From: Chryseobacterium sp. Marseille-Q5410
GTDB lineage: Bacteria > Bacteroidota > Bacteroidia > Flavobacteriales > Weeksellaceae
Assembly (NCBI GenBank): GCA_946892665.1
Contig: CAMPOT010000001.1
Coordinates: 310,001 to 374,000, forward strand
Direction: 5' to 3'
DNA: 64,000 nt
The position numbers were made by a program, and so were the translations under genes. Below the pieces are notes generated by a model that was not told where the DNA came from, searched no databases, and saw only the letters and a program-made list of their open reading frames with translations. Shown here one piece after another: positions 1 to 8,783 of the stretch. Every line of letters starts with the position of its first letter. Position 1 is the stretch's first letter.

Positions 1-350
1 ACTTATCTAAAAACAACTAAAACATTTGTTCATCGGCACTTTGTCCGTAGCTTCCCGGAACGGGAATTTCATTCAATTTATAATAACACAATATGCGCTG
101 TTAGTCGTATTAATTTCATTTCGAGCGTAATCATTTCGACCGTGCAAAAATTTTTTGCTGAATTTTGCGGTGGTTTCGTCTTATTGCTTGAGCTCTTCTT
201 TGACATTTGGTAAGATGTTCATACCCAAAATTTTATGGGATAAAGTTACTGTGTTTAGATGAATGTTCAATAATAAAAAATAATAAAATTTTCTTAAAAA
301 AAATGTAACAAAAACATTATCTTAGTTACTAATATTTAAAATTAAGAAAA
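1..350. other. Gene-free stretch upstream of the first GLPGLI gene
   Basis: No convincing gene is seen. On the minus strand a short open stretch (about 17-100) ends in a protein-like tail reading PVPGSYGQSADEQMF before a TAG, but it is closed by a stop only 27 codons upstream, so it can at most be a decayed 3' remnant. A small hairpin (TTCCCG-GAA-CGGGAA) lies near 51-70. The last 100 bases are very AT-rich and should hold the promoter of the GLPGLI gene, although no good TAnnTTTG element was found. Confidence 0.5.
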
Positions 351-1247
351 ATGAAAAAATTATTGTCTTTAGTGCTTCTTACCGCATTTTTTGTGGGTAA
401 TGCACAGGAAACTGCAAACCGGTTTTTCTACGAACTTACCTTTAAACCAAAGAAAGAAGCGGAAACTACAGAAAAAGTGATGACTGTTTTGGACATCACA
501 AAAGATAAATCCATCTACAGAGATTACACGATTTTGGCTCAAGATTCTATTTTGAAAGTTCAGGTCGAAGCGATGCAGAAATCGGGTGTTTTCAAAGATT
601 TATCAAAATCCATCACCCAACCGAAATTTGCTTTCAAAGTGAGAAAAGCTTATCCTTCAATGAAGTACACGTATAGCGAAACCATTTCCAGCGGATTTAG
701 TCCTATTGAAATAGCATATTCTGGCGATGCAAAAATTGCTTGGAAAATTGATCCTTCTGCAAAACAAACGATCGGCGCTTACAAAGCTCAAAAAGCAACA
801 GCAGACTTCGGTGGACGCCAATGGACAGCGTGGTTTACCAATGATATTCCGTTTCAGGATGGGCCGTACAAATTCAGTGGATTGCCTGGACTTATTGTAA
901 AAATTGAAGATTCCGGTAAAAATTATTCATGGGAATTAAAAGGAAATAAAAAAATCGAAAATTACAGCGAAGTTCCTTACATTGAAACCGTATCTTTTGG
1001 CGGTGCACCAAAATTGACCGAAGTTTCCAAAGAAAAATTCGAGAAAACTTACAACGATTACAAAAAAGACCCTTTTGCTACCGCAAGACCCATGTTGAAG
1101 CCGGAAATGCTTTCCCAAAAAATGCCTGGTAGCGATATAACCATCGGAGAAATGGTAAAACAGCAGGAAAAAACGTTGAAAGAATTTTACGAATCCAACA
1201 ACAATCCTATTGAAATTGAAACTGCTCCGGCGAAATCCGGCAAATAA
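351..1247 (+). CDS. GLPGLI family protein
   Basis: This is a 298-residue exported protein of the GLPGLI family, which is abundant in Bacteroidetes and has no settled function. A signal peptide is visible (MKKLLSLVLLTAFFVGNAQ, cleavage about residue 19). The family signature GLPGLIVKIED lies at about residues 177-187, preceded by the usual WxAWFTxDIPxxDGPY segment. The C-terminal third is Lys/Glu-rich with no membrane segment, so a periplasmic or surface location is inferred. The gene is monocistronic, closed by a strong terminator at 1276, and sits upstream of the ferrous iron genes. A second paralogue lies at 60809-61633, beside the SUF genes. Confidence 0.92.
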   Translation: MKKLLSLVLLTAFFVGNAQETANRFFYELTFKPKKEAETTEKVMTVLDITKDKSIYRDYTILAQDSILKVQVEAMQKSGVFKDLSKSITQPKFAFKVRKAYPSMKYTYSETISSGFSPIEIAYSGDAKIAWKIDPSAKQTIGAYKAQKATADFGGRQWTAWFTNDIPFQDGPYKFSGLPGLIVKIEDSGKNYSWELKGNKKIENYSEVPYIETVSFGGAPKLTEVSKEKFEKTYNDYKKDPFATARPMLKPEMLSQKMPGSDITIGEMVKQQEKTLKEFYESNNNPIEIETAPAKSGK

Positions 1248-1275
1248 AAATTCATATACACTAAATTATTATTTT

Positions 1276-1307
1276 ACCCGAGAACGCTTTGTTTTCGGGT
1301 TTTTTTA
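1276..1307 (+). terminator. Intrinsic terminator after the GLPGLI gene
   Basis: A 10-bp stem (ACCCGAGAAC / GTTTTCGGGT, one G-U pair) with loop GCTTT is followed by seven T residues, about 30 bases after the stop codon. Confidence 0.85.
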
Positions 1308-1359
1308 TGAAGTATATCAGTTTACGGCATTTGCTTATTTAGATTTAATTTAAATAACG

Positions 1360-1367
1360 TATCTTTG
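1360..1367 (+). promoter_or_regulatory. Probable -7 element of the feoAB promoter
   Basis: TATCTTTG matches the Bacteroidetes -7 consensus TAnnTTTG and lies 19 bases before the feoA TTG start. No clear TTG is found 19 bases further upstream, so the -33 half is weak and the promoter may need an activator. Confidence 0.5.
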
Positions 1368-1386
1368 CTAGCAAAATAATTGAGTC

Positions 1387-1638
1387 TTGAAAAGAGATAA
1401 TTCTAATAAATTATGCTGTTTCCCGAAAGGTAAAAATGGAAAAGTTCTTGGTTACGAAAACGAGGACCTGAAGATGCCCAACAAAATTATCGAGATGGGA
1501 CTTCTCCCGGAAACCGTTTTCAGAATCCTTTATCAAGCACCCTTTAAAGGTCCGCTTTATATCGAATTCGGCGATGAAAAAAGCAGAATTGCTCTTCGAG
1601 AAGAGGAAGCAACATTTATTATTGTAGAAGCTGTGTAA
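1387..1638 (+). CDS. feoA: FeoA-domain ferrous iron transport protein
   Basis: This 83-residue protein is a FeoA-type SH3-like domain: it has GYENEDLKMPNKIIEMGLLPET near residues 19-40 and a beta-rich tail ending in VEAV. FeoA is a small cytoplasmic partner needed for FeoB-dependent Fe(II) uptake. The start must be TTG at 1387 or later: an in-frame TGA lies two codons upstream and there is no in-frame ATG before the conserved core. Its TAA overlaps the feoB ATG (TAATG), so the two are probably translationally coupled. The N-terminal Cys pair (LCCFPKG) is not a usual FeoA trait and I draw no function from it. Confidence 0.9.
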   Translation: MKRDNSNKLCCFPKGKNGKVLGYENEDLKMPNKIIEMGLLPETVFRILYQAPFKGPLYIEFGDEKSRIALREEEATFIIVEAV

Positions 1639-3674
1639 TGCAAAAATCTTCCAAAAACAAACAGATACTTTTGGTCGGAAACCCGAATGTAGGAAAATCC
1701 ACCGTTTTTAATTTGCTTTGTAACAAAAAGCAAAAAACCGGAAATTATGCCGGCGTCACCGTAGCCAGCCATTCCGGAAATTACCACTACAAAGGCGAAA
1801 ACGTAGAAGTTATCGATTTGCCAGGTTCGTACAGCGTTTATCCCACCTCCGAGGATGAAGCGATTTTTTCTAAATTTCTGATAGAAGAACAGCAAAATTA
1901 TTCCGGTGTTGTTTATATTTTGGAAGCCTTGAGCATCAAGCGAGGTTTGCTTCTTTTTCAGCAAATTCAGGATTTGGGAATTCCCATTTTACTGGTGGTG
2001 AACCAAATTGATCAGGCAGAAAGGCGAGGCATTACCATCAATCTGGATGAACTTTCGAAAGCATTAGGCGTGAAAGTTTTGCAAACCAATGCGAAACAAA
2101 ATTTTGGAATGGATGAACTTCGTGAAGCTATTTTTAATGATCATTTCACCACATCTGAAACGGTTTCCTTCGAAATTCCCATGGAACAGAAAGGTTTGGT
2201 TTTCAAGATTTTATCTGAGACCAAAGAAAAAAATCAATATAAAATCTGGACGCTTCTTTCCTCCGATACTTACATTGGCAAACTGGAAACGGTAAAAGAT
2301 CAAATGAATGATGATGAGGTGAAGTGCTTGGTTCCGAAAAGACTACAGACGCAAGAAACCATCAGGCGTTACCAGAATATCGATAAAATTATTTCAAAAG
2401 TTTTATCTAAAAAACCTCAGTTTAAAGAGCTTTTAACAGAGAAATTAGACAAAATTCTGGTTCATAAATTCTGGGGATATGTGGTTTTTGCTGCTATTTT
2501 GCTTTTCATTTTCCAAATGGTCTTCTTTATCGCTGCGTATCCTATGGACTGGATCGATAGTGCAACGAGTTGGATTGCCAATTTCGCAGCAGAGCATTTG
2601 CCTGCCGGACCGATTAATTCATTGATTTCCAACGGAATAATTCCCGGAATTGGAGGGATTGTAATGTTTGCGCCACAAATCGGAATCTTGCTGTATTTCC
2701 TTTTTCTGCTCGAAGATTCAGGCTATATGGCGAGAGTTATTTTTTTAATGGATCGTTTTTTAAGACCATTCGGACTCAACGGGAAAAGTATTGTACCATT
2801 GGTTTCCGGAACGGCCTGTGCCATTCCGGCGATTATGTCGACCAGAAATATTGAAAATGTAAAAGAACGATTGATTACCATTTTGGTAACGCCTTTTATG
2901 ACGTGTTCTGCGCGACTTCCGGTATACAGCATTATCATCGGATTGATCATTCCTGATGAATATTTCATGGGAATCAGTTATAAGGCTTTGGCGCTGATGG
3001 CGATGTATATTTTGGGCTTTGTCACTTCGTTGATGGCGTCTTTAATTCTGAAAAAATTCATTAAAAATAAAGGAAAATCTTTTCTGGTGATGGATTTGCC
3101 AACGTACAAAATGCCGCTTTTCGGATATGATTTTAAACTCACTCTCGGAAAAGTTTGGGAATTTATTACCGGAGCTGGAAAAATTATATTTATTGTAAGT
3201 ATTTTAATTTGGTTTTTCAGTTATTTCGGTCCGAAACAAAAACCCGATGAGTTAGTAGCCACCGATGTACATTTGGATCATTCTTATCTCGCGAAATTGG
3301 GAAAATCTATTGAGCCGGCAATTGCTCCACTCGGTTACGACTGGAAAATGGGCGTTGGAATTCTCACCAGCTTTGTTGCGAGAGAAGTTTTTGTAGGAAC
3401 CATGTCCACTTTGTATTCCTTGGATGCGGATGCGCCGGAAGGTAAGGTAATTGATAAAATGCGCAACGATGTGAAACCAAATGGCGAGAAAGTTTTCAGT
3501 TTTGCGACCGGGATTTCCATTTTGTTTTTCTATGCATTTGCAATGCAATGTGTTTCAACTTTAGCGGTAGTTTATCGCGAAACCAAGTCGTTAAAATGGA
3601 CTGTGGTGCAACTTGTCGGAATGTCAGGTTTGGCTTATATCGCTTCATTAATCGTTTATCAACTCTTTAAATAA
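1638..3674 (+). CDS. feoB: Ferrous iron transport protein B
   Basis: FeoB is the inner-membrane Fe(II) transporter with a cytoplasmic G domain. In this 678-residue protein the G1 motif GNPNVGKS is at residues 14-21, G3 DLPG at 60-63 and G4 NQID at 122-125. The membrane part from about 270 onward holds two Gate repeats, seen as GYMARVIFLMDRFLRPFGLNGKS with PLVSGTACAIPA, and later FVAREVFVGTMSTLY. The length is typical for Bacteroidetes FeoB. It is coupled to feoA upstream and to a 50-codon Cys-rich gene downstream, both through TAATG overlaps. Confidence 0.97.
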   Translation: MQKSSKNKQILLVGNPNVGKSTVFNLLCNKKQKTGNYAGVTVASHSGNYHYKGENVEVIDLPGSYSVYPTSEDEAIFSKFLIEEQQNYSGVVYILEALSIKRGLLLFQQIQDLGIPILLVVNQIDQAERRGITINLDELSKALGVKVLQTNAKQNFGMDELREAIFNDHFTTSETVSFEIPMEQKGLVFKILSETKEKNQYKIWTLLSSDTYIGKLETVKDQMNDDEVKCLVPKRLQTQETIRRYQNIDKIISKVLSKKPQFKELLTEKLDKILVHKFWGYVVFAAILLFIFQMVFFIAAYPMDWIDSATSWIANFAAEHLPAGPINSLISNGIIPGIGGIVMFAPQIGILLYFLFLLEDSGYMARVIFLMDRFLRPFGLNGKSIVPLVSGTACAIPAIMSTRNIENVKERLITILVTPFMTCSARLPVYSIIIGLIIPDEYFMGISYKALALMAMYILGFVTSLMASLILKKFIKNKGKSFLVMDLPTYKMPLFGYDFKLTLGKVWEFITGAGKIIFIVSILIWFFSYFGPKQKPDELVATDVHLDHSYLAKLGKSIEPAIAPLGYDWKMGVGILTSFVAREVFVGTMSTLYSLDADAPEGKVIDKMRNDVKPNGEKVFSFATGISILFFYAFAMQCVSTLAVVYRETKSLKWTVVQLVGMSGLAYIASLIVYQLFK

Positions 3675-3826
3675 TGGATACTTCCTTGATTTTACAATAT
3701 TTAATAATTGTAGCAATCGTTTTGTTTGCAGGATTTACTTTGTTCAAAATCATCAGAAAAAATTTCGCACCGAAAAAATTCAAAAAGGGAAAACCAGGCT
3801 GCGATTCGGATTGTGGTTGTTCTTAA
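3674..3826 (+). CDS. FeoB-associated Cys-rich membrane protein
   Basis: This 50-codon gene starts on the ATG that overlaps the feoB stop (TAATG). It encodes one membrane helix (about residues 5-27, LILQYLIIVAIVLFAGFTLF), a basic stretch (KKFKKGK) and a C-terminal tail CDSDCGCS with three Cys. This matches the small FeoB-associated Cys-rich membrane protein family often found at the end of feo operons. The role is unproven; the Cys tail suggests iron handling at the cytoplasmic face. It is the third gene of the feo operon, and the overlap sets its start. Confidence 0.85.
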   Translation: MDTSLILQYLIIVAIVLFAGFTLFKIIRKNFAPKKFKKGKPGCDSDCGCS

Positions 3827-4032
3827 TTGCGGGTTGTTGCTTGTTCTTTTAGTTCGTTGATTTTTAGATGAAGTTTGGCGATTTCCGAAACATGGGTGAT
3901 GGAAAACGCAATTCCAGCTTTCGCTTTTTACTGATGATGTCTGAAAACAGATCAAATCGAAATCACTGATAGCTACCAATGTCACTTTAGAGGTCAATAT
4001 CATCTTTAAATTCAAAAACAATAAATTGTACT
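3823..4032 (-). pseudogene. Possible decayed gene remnant
   Basis: In this 367-base gene-free stretch (3827-4193) the minus strand can be read, with one or more frameshifts, as protein-like sequence: ILTSKVTLVAISDFDLIC in one frame, then KAKAGIAFSITHVSEIAKLH and LKINELKEQATTRN in another, ending at TAA 3823-3825. The pieces look like natural protein (amphipathic and coil-like end) but cannot be joined without a shift near 3930. I do not recognise the family. It could also be chance, so confidence is low. The rest of the gap is AT-rich and carries the glmM promoter. Confidence 0.3.
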
Positions 4033-4128
4033 AGCATTTTTTTTGAAGCCGGCATTCTTTTGAAAAACTTCGGAAAAATAGTATCGTTATTTAGGATAAA
4101 TTACATTTATTTAACAAGACAAGAGCCG

Positions 4129-4156
4129 TTGCTCCAATGATTTATTCGTATTTTTG
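4129..4156 (+). promoter_or_regulatory. Probable glmM promoter
   Basis: TTG (4129-4131) and TATTTTTG (4149-4156) are separated by 17 bases, close to the Bacteroidetes -33/-7 arrangement. The glmM ATG lies 37 bases downstream. Confidence 0.5.
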
Positions 4157-4193
4157 CACCAATTTAAATCTCTAAATTAAAATCAATTAGGCA

Positions 4194-5576
4194 ATGTCTT
4201 TAATAAAAAGTATTTCAGGAATCCGCGGGACAATCGGTGGAAAAGTAAACGAAAATCTTACGCCTCTTGATGTGGTAAAATTTACGTCCGCTTTCGGAAC
4301 CTGGCTACAAAACAATAAAAATAAAAAAGACCTCACTTTGGTTGTTGGCCGCGACGCGAGAATTTCCGGTTCTATGGTGAATTCTTTGGTAACCGCAACT
4401 TTGCAGGGATTGGGAATTCATGTGGTGGATTTGGGCCTTTCTACAACACCAACCGTTGAGGTGATGGTTCCTGAACTGAGTGCAGACGGAGGAATTATAT
4501 TAACCGCGTCTCACAACCCAAAACAGTGGAACGCACTGAAATTGTTGAACGAAAATGGCGAATTCATCAACGGAGAAAACGGTGCAGAAGTTTTGGCTTT
4601 GGCTGAAAGTGAAGATTTCAACTACGCTGTAGTGGATGATTTGGGCAAATATGAAACAAGAGACGATGCTTTTGATATTCATATTCAGAAAATTTTGGAT
4701 TTACCGATGGTTGATGCAGAAGCGATTAAATCGAAGAAATTCAAAGTTGTTGTTGATGCCGTAAATTCCACAGGAGGAATCGCGATACCACGACTTCTGG
4801 AAGAACTTGGTTGTGAAGTGGTAAAACTATATTGCGAACCAAACGGTCATTTTCCGCACAATCCTGAACCGTTGAAAGAACATTTAGGCGAAATCTGTGA
4901 ACTGGTAAAAAAGGAAAACGCAGATTTGGGAATCGTTGTCGATCCAGATGTTGACCGATTGGCTTTAGTGGATGAAAACGGGGAACTTTTCGGTGAAGAA
5001 TACACATTGGTTGCCGTTGCTGATTATCTTTTGAAAAATAAAAAAGGCGCTGCGATTTCTAATTTAAGTTCAAGCCGGGCGTTGAGAGATGTGGCGAGAA
5101 ATTTAGATTCGGAATACTTCGCGAGTGCCGTTGGAGAAGTGAATGTAGTGACTTTAATGAAAGAAAAAAACGCGGTGATCGGTGGCGAAGGAAATGGAGG
5201 AATCATTTATCCTGACCTTCATTACGGACGGGATTCTTTGGTGGGTGTGGCTTTATTTTTAACACATTTGGCAAAAGAAAACAAATCGGTTTCCGAGTTG
5301 AGAGCGACTTACCCAAGTTATTTCATGGGGAAAAAGAAAATTGAACTGACTCCGGATATCGATGTGGATGCACTTTTAACTAAAATGGAAAAAGAGTATC
5401 TAAACGAAGAGATTTCCACCGTTGATGGCGTAAAAATAGATTTCGAAAAGAATTGGGTTCATTTAAGAAAATCCAATACAGAACCGATTATCCGGATTTA
5501 TACCGAAGCGTTTTCTCAGGAAGAAGCAGATCAACTGGGAGATCAAATGATAGAAAAAATAAAAAGTTTGGTTTAA
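4194..5576 (+). CDS. glmM: Phosphoglucosamine mutase
   Basis: This 460-residue alpha-D-phosphohexomutase probably converts glucosamine-6-phosphate to glucosamine-1-phosphate for peptidoglycan and LPS precursor synthesis. It begins SLIKSISGIRGTIGG, has the catalytic phosphoserine loop TASHNPKQWNALKL (about residues 103-116), the metal loop DPDVDRLALVDENG (about 248-261), the sugar-binding GEGNGG loop (about 333) and the C-terminal phosphate-binding RKSNTEPIIRIYTE. Bacteroidetes enzymes of this length are annotated GlmM, but phosphomannomutase activity cannot be excluded from sequence. It has its own promoter and seems monocistronic. Confidence 0.9.
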   Translation: MSLIKSISGIRGTIGGKVNENLTPLDVVKFTSAFGTWLQNNKNKKDLTLVVGRDARISGSMVNSLVTATLQGLGIHVVDLGLSTTPTVEVMVPELSADGGIILTASHNPKQWNALKLLNENGEFINGENGAEVLALAESEDFNYAVVDDLGKYETRDDAFDIHIQKILDLPMVDAEAIKSKKFKVVVDAVNSTGGIAIPRLLEELGCEVVKLYCEPNGHFPHNPEPLKEHLGEICELVKKENADLGIVVDPDVDRLALVDENGELFGEEYTLVAVADYLLKNKKGAAISNLSSSRALRDVARNLDSEYFASAVGEVNVVTLMKEKNAVIGGEGNGGIIYPDLHYGRDSLVGVALFLTHLAKENKSVSELRATYPSYFMGKKKIELTPDIDVDALLTKMEKEYLNEEISTVDGVKIDFEKNWVHLRKSNTEPIIRIYTEAFSQEEADQLGDQMIEKIKSLV

Positions 5577-5673
5577 AATCAAATTTTTATTACTTTTAAA
5601 TAAAATTAAATAAAAAGTTTCTCCGAAGTTTAGAAGAAATTTTTGAACATCGGAAAGACAACGAGAGACTACA

Positions 5674-7044
5674 TTGGAAGATTTTTTTGATAACGAACTG
5701 GTACGAAAGTTCGAAGAAATGGTAGAAAATAATGATGAATTGTACTTTGAAACTGAAGAATACGAAGACATCATCATTCATTACCTAGAAATGGGCGATA
5801 TTTCTTACGCAGAAGTGGCCACCAATTATGCGCTGAAACTTCACCCGAATTCTCTGGAACTCAAGATCAAACAGTTTGAAGTTTGCCTAGAGCTCGAGAA
5901 TTATACCCAAGCCAAAGAATTGATGCAAGAATTGAATGAATCCTCAATGGAAAGTATCGATTTTATGGTTTGTTGTGCGAAATATTACTCTAATCTTGGA
6001 AATCCGCGCAGAGCAATTGAGTATTGCTTAAAAGGTTTGGAATTAGAGGAAGAACAGAATTTCCTGCATAATTTCATCGCTGATGAATTTGTGAATCTTG
6101 AAGATCCTTTCAATGCATTGAAACATTATAAATTGGCTTTAAATTTCGATCAACAAGACGATTATGCGTTGGAAAATGTAATGTTCTGCTACAACCAACT
6201 GAAAAGAAGTGACGAAGCGATTGAATTCCTCAATGGTTACCTAGATCAGTTTGCTTTCTCGGAAACAGCTTGGTACGAATACGGGCAGTTTTATTTCAAC
6301 AAAAAAAACTACGAAGAAGCCATCAAAGGATTTGATTATCTTTTGGCAATCAATCCGCAATCGGTAGGTGTTTATGCCAACAAAGCGGCTTGTTTCGAAG
6401 CTATGGGCGAGTGGTTGAAGGCGGTTGCTGTTTATCAGGAAATGCTGGAATTGGAGTATACCAAATCCTACACTTACTATAAAATCGGTTTGTGCTACAA
6501 GGAAAATAAACAACCTGTTTTAGCGCTCAATGCCTTCCAGAAATCATTGAGAGACGATCCACAGTTTTATCTTTCGATGATGGAACAATCTTATATTTAT
6601 GAGGAGATGGGAGGAATGAAGGAAGCGTTGCATTTTGCCAAAGAAGCGGTTTCTTTAAATGATAATAATTTGGATTATCAAAAGCGTCTTGCATTTCTTT
6701 TTATCGATTCCGGGAAGTTTGAAGAGAGTTTAGAATGCCTGAAAAAACTTGTTGATTATGAACCAACAAGATTTTATAACTGGTACGCTTATTCGGAAGT
6801 CCTAATGTTGATCGGCGATTATGAAGATGCAATAAAAGTTTTGAAAAGCGCAACTCCAATGCATAATAGAGCAGAATTGTACTATCAATTGAGCAATTGC
6901 TATTTCCATCTTAATAATCAAAAAGAAGGAAGATTGGCATTGTCAAAGGCTTTAGAACTTGATCCTCAGCTTCTGGACGATATGAAACAAAAATATCCTT
7001 TCATAGAAGATGAAGCCGATAAAGTGAAAACCAAGAAGAAATAA
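5674..7044 (+). CDS. Tetratricopeptide repeat protein
   Basis: This 456-residue soluble protein consists almost wholly of TPR-type helix pairs. Examples are the blocks beginning ETAWYEYGQFYFNKKNYEEA and KSYTYYKIGLCYKENKQPVL, each with the small/Ala at position 8 and hydrophobic spacing typical of TPRs; roughly ten repeats fit. No signal peptide or membrane segment is seen. A TTG start at 5674 gives the natural N-terminus (MEDFFDNELVRKFEEM); the next in-frame ATG is 16 codons later and would cut into the first helix. It is probably a protein-interaction scaffold. IS copy 1 begins 23 bases after its stop and may supply its terminator. Confidence 0.85.
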   Translation: MEDFFDNELVRKFEEMVENNDELYFETEEYEDIIIHYLEMGDISYAEVATNYALKLHPNSLELKIKQFEVCLELENYTQAKELMQELNESSMESIDFMVCCAKYYSNLGNPRRAIEYCLKGLELEEEQNFLHNFIADEFVNLEDPFNALKHYKLALNFDQQDDYALENVMFCYNQLKRSDEAIEFLNGYLDQFAFSETAWYEYGQFYFNKKNYEEAIKGFDYLLAINPQSVGVYANKAACFEAMGEWLKAVAVYQEMLELEYTKSYTYYKIGLCYKENKQPVLALNAFQKSLRDDPQFYLSMMEQSYIYEEMGGMKEALHFAKEAVSLNDNNLDYQKRLAFLFIDSGKFEESLECLKKLVDYEPTRFYNWYAYSEVLMLIGDYEDAIKVLKSATPMHNRAELYYQLSNCYFHLNNQKEGRLALSKALELDPQLLDDMKQKYPFIEDEADKVKTKKK

Positions 7045-7067
7045 TTTCACCCCAATAACACAAAAAG

Positions 7068-7105
7068 AATCCGTCTCACAACAAAAATTGAGGCGGATTT
7101 TTTTA
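7068..7105. terminator. Terminator-like hairpin in the 3' end of IS copy 1
   Basis: The arms AATCCGTCTCA (7068-7078) and TGAGGCGGATT (7089-7099) pair with one G-U and are followed by a T-run on the plus strand. On the minus strand the hairpin is followed by TTCTTTTT. It can therefore stop transcription from the TPR gene and from the transposase. Confidence 0.65.
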
Positions 7106-7153
7106 TTGCAGTACCAATCTTCAATGTTTTGGAAAAAGAAAAAGTTGTCCTCT

Positions 7154-8698
7154 TTAGGCAACTTTCTTTCTTAAATTGTGTGCTAATGCATGCAATCCGA
7201 ACTCCAATTCTACTTTTTTCAGACCTTTGAGGGTAAACCGCTTAAAATTGTTGCAATGTTTCAGATGTGCAAACACAGGTTCTACTTCAACCGAGCGTTG
7301 TCTGCGTTTTTTAATGCCTTCTTGGCTGTTTAATAGTTCCCTGATTTTCTCTTTGTACTGCTCCAGATGATGGTTTCGCTCTACACTGCGATTTTCTTTG
7401 GAACTGTGACAAACGCCTCGCAATGGACATCCTTCACAGTTTTTTGCCTGATAATGTGAGAGGTTTTGTAGGTAACCCGTTTTGGTTTTTCGAGTGCTTT
7501 CGTGCGTTTTCTTCATCTTCTGACCCATCGCACAGACGTAATAATCTTTTTCCTGATTGTAGTGCAGATTTTCTTTGCTGAATGTTTTGTGTTTCGCCTG
7601 ATAATGGGCATCCTGCTCTTTGTCGAAGGTATTGTATTTTACAAAGGGAGTGATCTGCTTCTGTTCCAGTAACTCATAGTTCTGCTCGCTCCCATAACCT
7701 GCATCGGCAGTGAGTTCTTCTAATTCAGCCAATCTTTTTTCACCATAGAGTTTCTCAAAATTTTCCAGATGATGTTCCAGCGTGTTGAAGTCGTTGGTTT
7801 GCTGATGAATCGTGTAGTTTACAATAATTTGATTCTCCGTAGAAATTTGTGCATTGTAGGCGGGTTTAAGTTGTCCGTTCTGCATGTGATCATCCTTCAT
7901 TCTCATAAAAGTGGCGTCTTCATCCGTCTTGCTGTAAGAGTTTCTTTCTTTTAAAATCGCTTCCTGAGCTTCGTATTTATCGAGGTTTTTCTCAAAATTA
8001 TTTTTAATGTAATTCAGCTTGGCTTTAGCTTTTTTGTCGGAATCGGTCTTGCGGTCGCTGCCTTTCAATTTGGCATTGATATTTTCTACGGTTTGCTGGA
8101 TCTTTTCTTTGCTGATTTCTTTAAACTCAGGCGGTTCAGGGTCTTTGTCTTCCTCTCTTGCCACGTTTTGAGCGTATTTCCAAAGATCTTCCAATTGGCG
8201 GAGCATTTTTTCTTTATTGGTTTTAATGGCATTTGCCCAAACAAAAGTGTAGCGGTTTGCCTGTGCTTCGATTTTCGTTCCATCCACAAAAACCTGTTTC
8301 AAACTCACCAAGCCTTCATCTGCCAAAAGCAAAACTACTTGCGAGAAAATATCCTTGAAAGCCGCTTCCAGCTTATTGCTCCGGAAGCGGTTCACGGTAT
8401 TGTGATCCACAATGCTCATGTTGGAAAGCCACATAAAATTGATATTTTCCCGAAGCGCTTTTTCTATCTTCCGGGAGGAATAAATATTATTCATGTACGC
8501 AAAAACCATCACTTTGAGCATCATCCCGGGATGATAACTGGGATTTCCTTCTCTGCTGTAGGCTCTTAGAAGCGGATCTATATTAATTCTCTCCAAAATA
8601 TCATTGACAATCCGAACAGGGTGATTTTCGGGAATCAATTCCTCAAAACTATAAGGAAACAGCACCAGCTGATTTTGGTTATAATGCTTGAAATTCAT
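7154..8698 (-). CDS. IS1182-family transposase (copy 1)
   Basis: This 514-residue DDE transposase starts at ATG 8698 (MNFKHYNQNQLVLFPYSFEEL); a TTG two codons upstream is also possible. The N-terminal helix-turn-helix region with YHPGMMLKVMVFAYMNNIYS and NTVNRFRS is typical of IS1182. The DDE residues fit VFVDGTKIEA, LTADAGYGSEQNY and VEVEPVFAHLKH. A Cys cluster (CEGCPLRGVCHSS) precedes the last catalytic block, as usual in this family. The frame is intact, so the element could be active. The amino-acid sequence is the same as that encoded at 33302-34846. Confidence 0.95.
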   Translation of the reverse strand: MNFKHYNQNQLVLFPYSFEELIPENHPVRIVNDILERINIDPLLRAYSREGNPSYHPGMMLKVMVFAYMNNIYSSRKIEKALRENINFMWLSNMSIVDHNTVNRFRSNKLEAAFKDIFSQVVLLLADEGLVSLKQVFVDGTKIEAQANRYTFVWANAIKTNKEKMLRQLEDLWKYAQNVAREEDKDPEPPEFKEISKEKIQQTVENINAKLKGSDRKTDSDKKAKAKLNYIKNNFEKNLDKYEAQEAILKERNSYSKTDEDATFMRMKDDHMQNGQLKPAYNAQISTENQIIVNYTIHQQTNDFNTLEHHLENFEKLYGEKRLAELEELTADAGYGSEQNYELLEQKQITPFVKYNTFDKEQDAHYQAKHKTFSKENLHYNQEKDYYVCAMGQKMKKTHESTRKTKTGYLQNLSHYQAKNCEGCPLRGVCHSSKENRSVERNHHLEQYKEKIRELLNSQEGIKKRRQRSVEVEPVFAHLKHCNNFKRFTLKGLKKVELEFGLHALAHNLRKKVA

Positions 8699-8757
8699 AA
8701 ACAACTATCTGATTATCAATGATAAATATACAAAAATCCTAAATAATAACCAAAAAA

Positions 8758-8783
8758 AATCCGCCTCAGTTGTGAGACGGATT
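8758..8783. terminator. Terminator-like hairpin in the 5' end of IS copy 1
   Basis: The arms AATCCGCCTCA (8758-8768) and TGAGACGGATT (8773-8783) enclose the loop GTTG. A T-run follows on the plus strand (TTCTTTTAT) and eight T residues follow on the minus strand. Placed ahead of the transposase, it can block read-through from coaX into the element. Confidence 0.6.

Noticed and set aside
1-100. Short minus-strand peptide-like end near the window start
   Set aside because: Closed by a stop 27 codons upstream and without a start, so it is not a gene.
3701-4021. Minus-strand frame of 106 codons
   Set aside because: It crosses the feoB-associated gene on the opposite strand; only its first part resembles protein, so a single intact gene is not supported. 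The possible remnant is reported separately.
8093-8569. Plus-strand frame within the IS (158 codons), also present in copy 2
   Set aside because: It is an opposite-strand shadow of the transposase gene with no independent signature.
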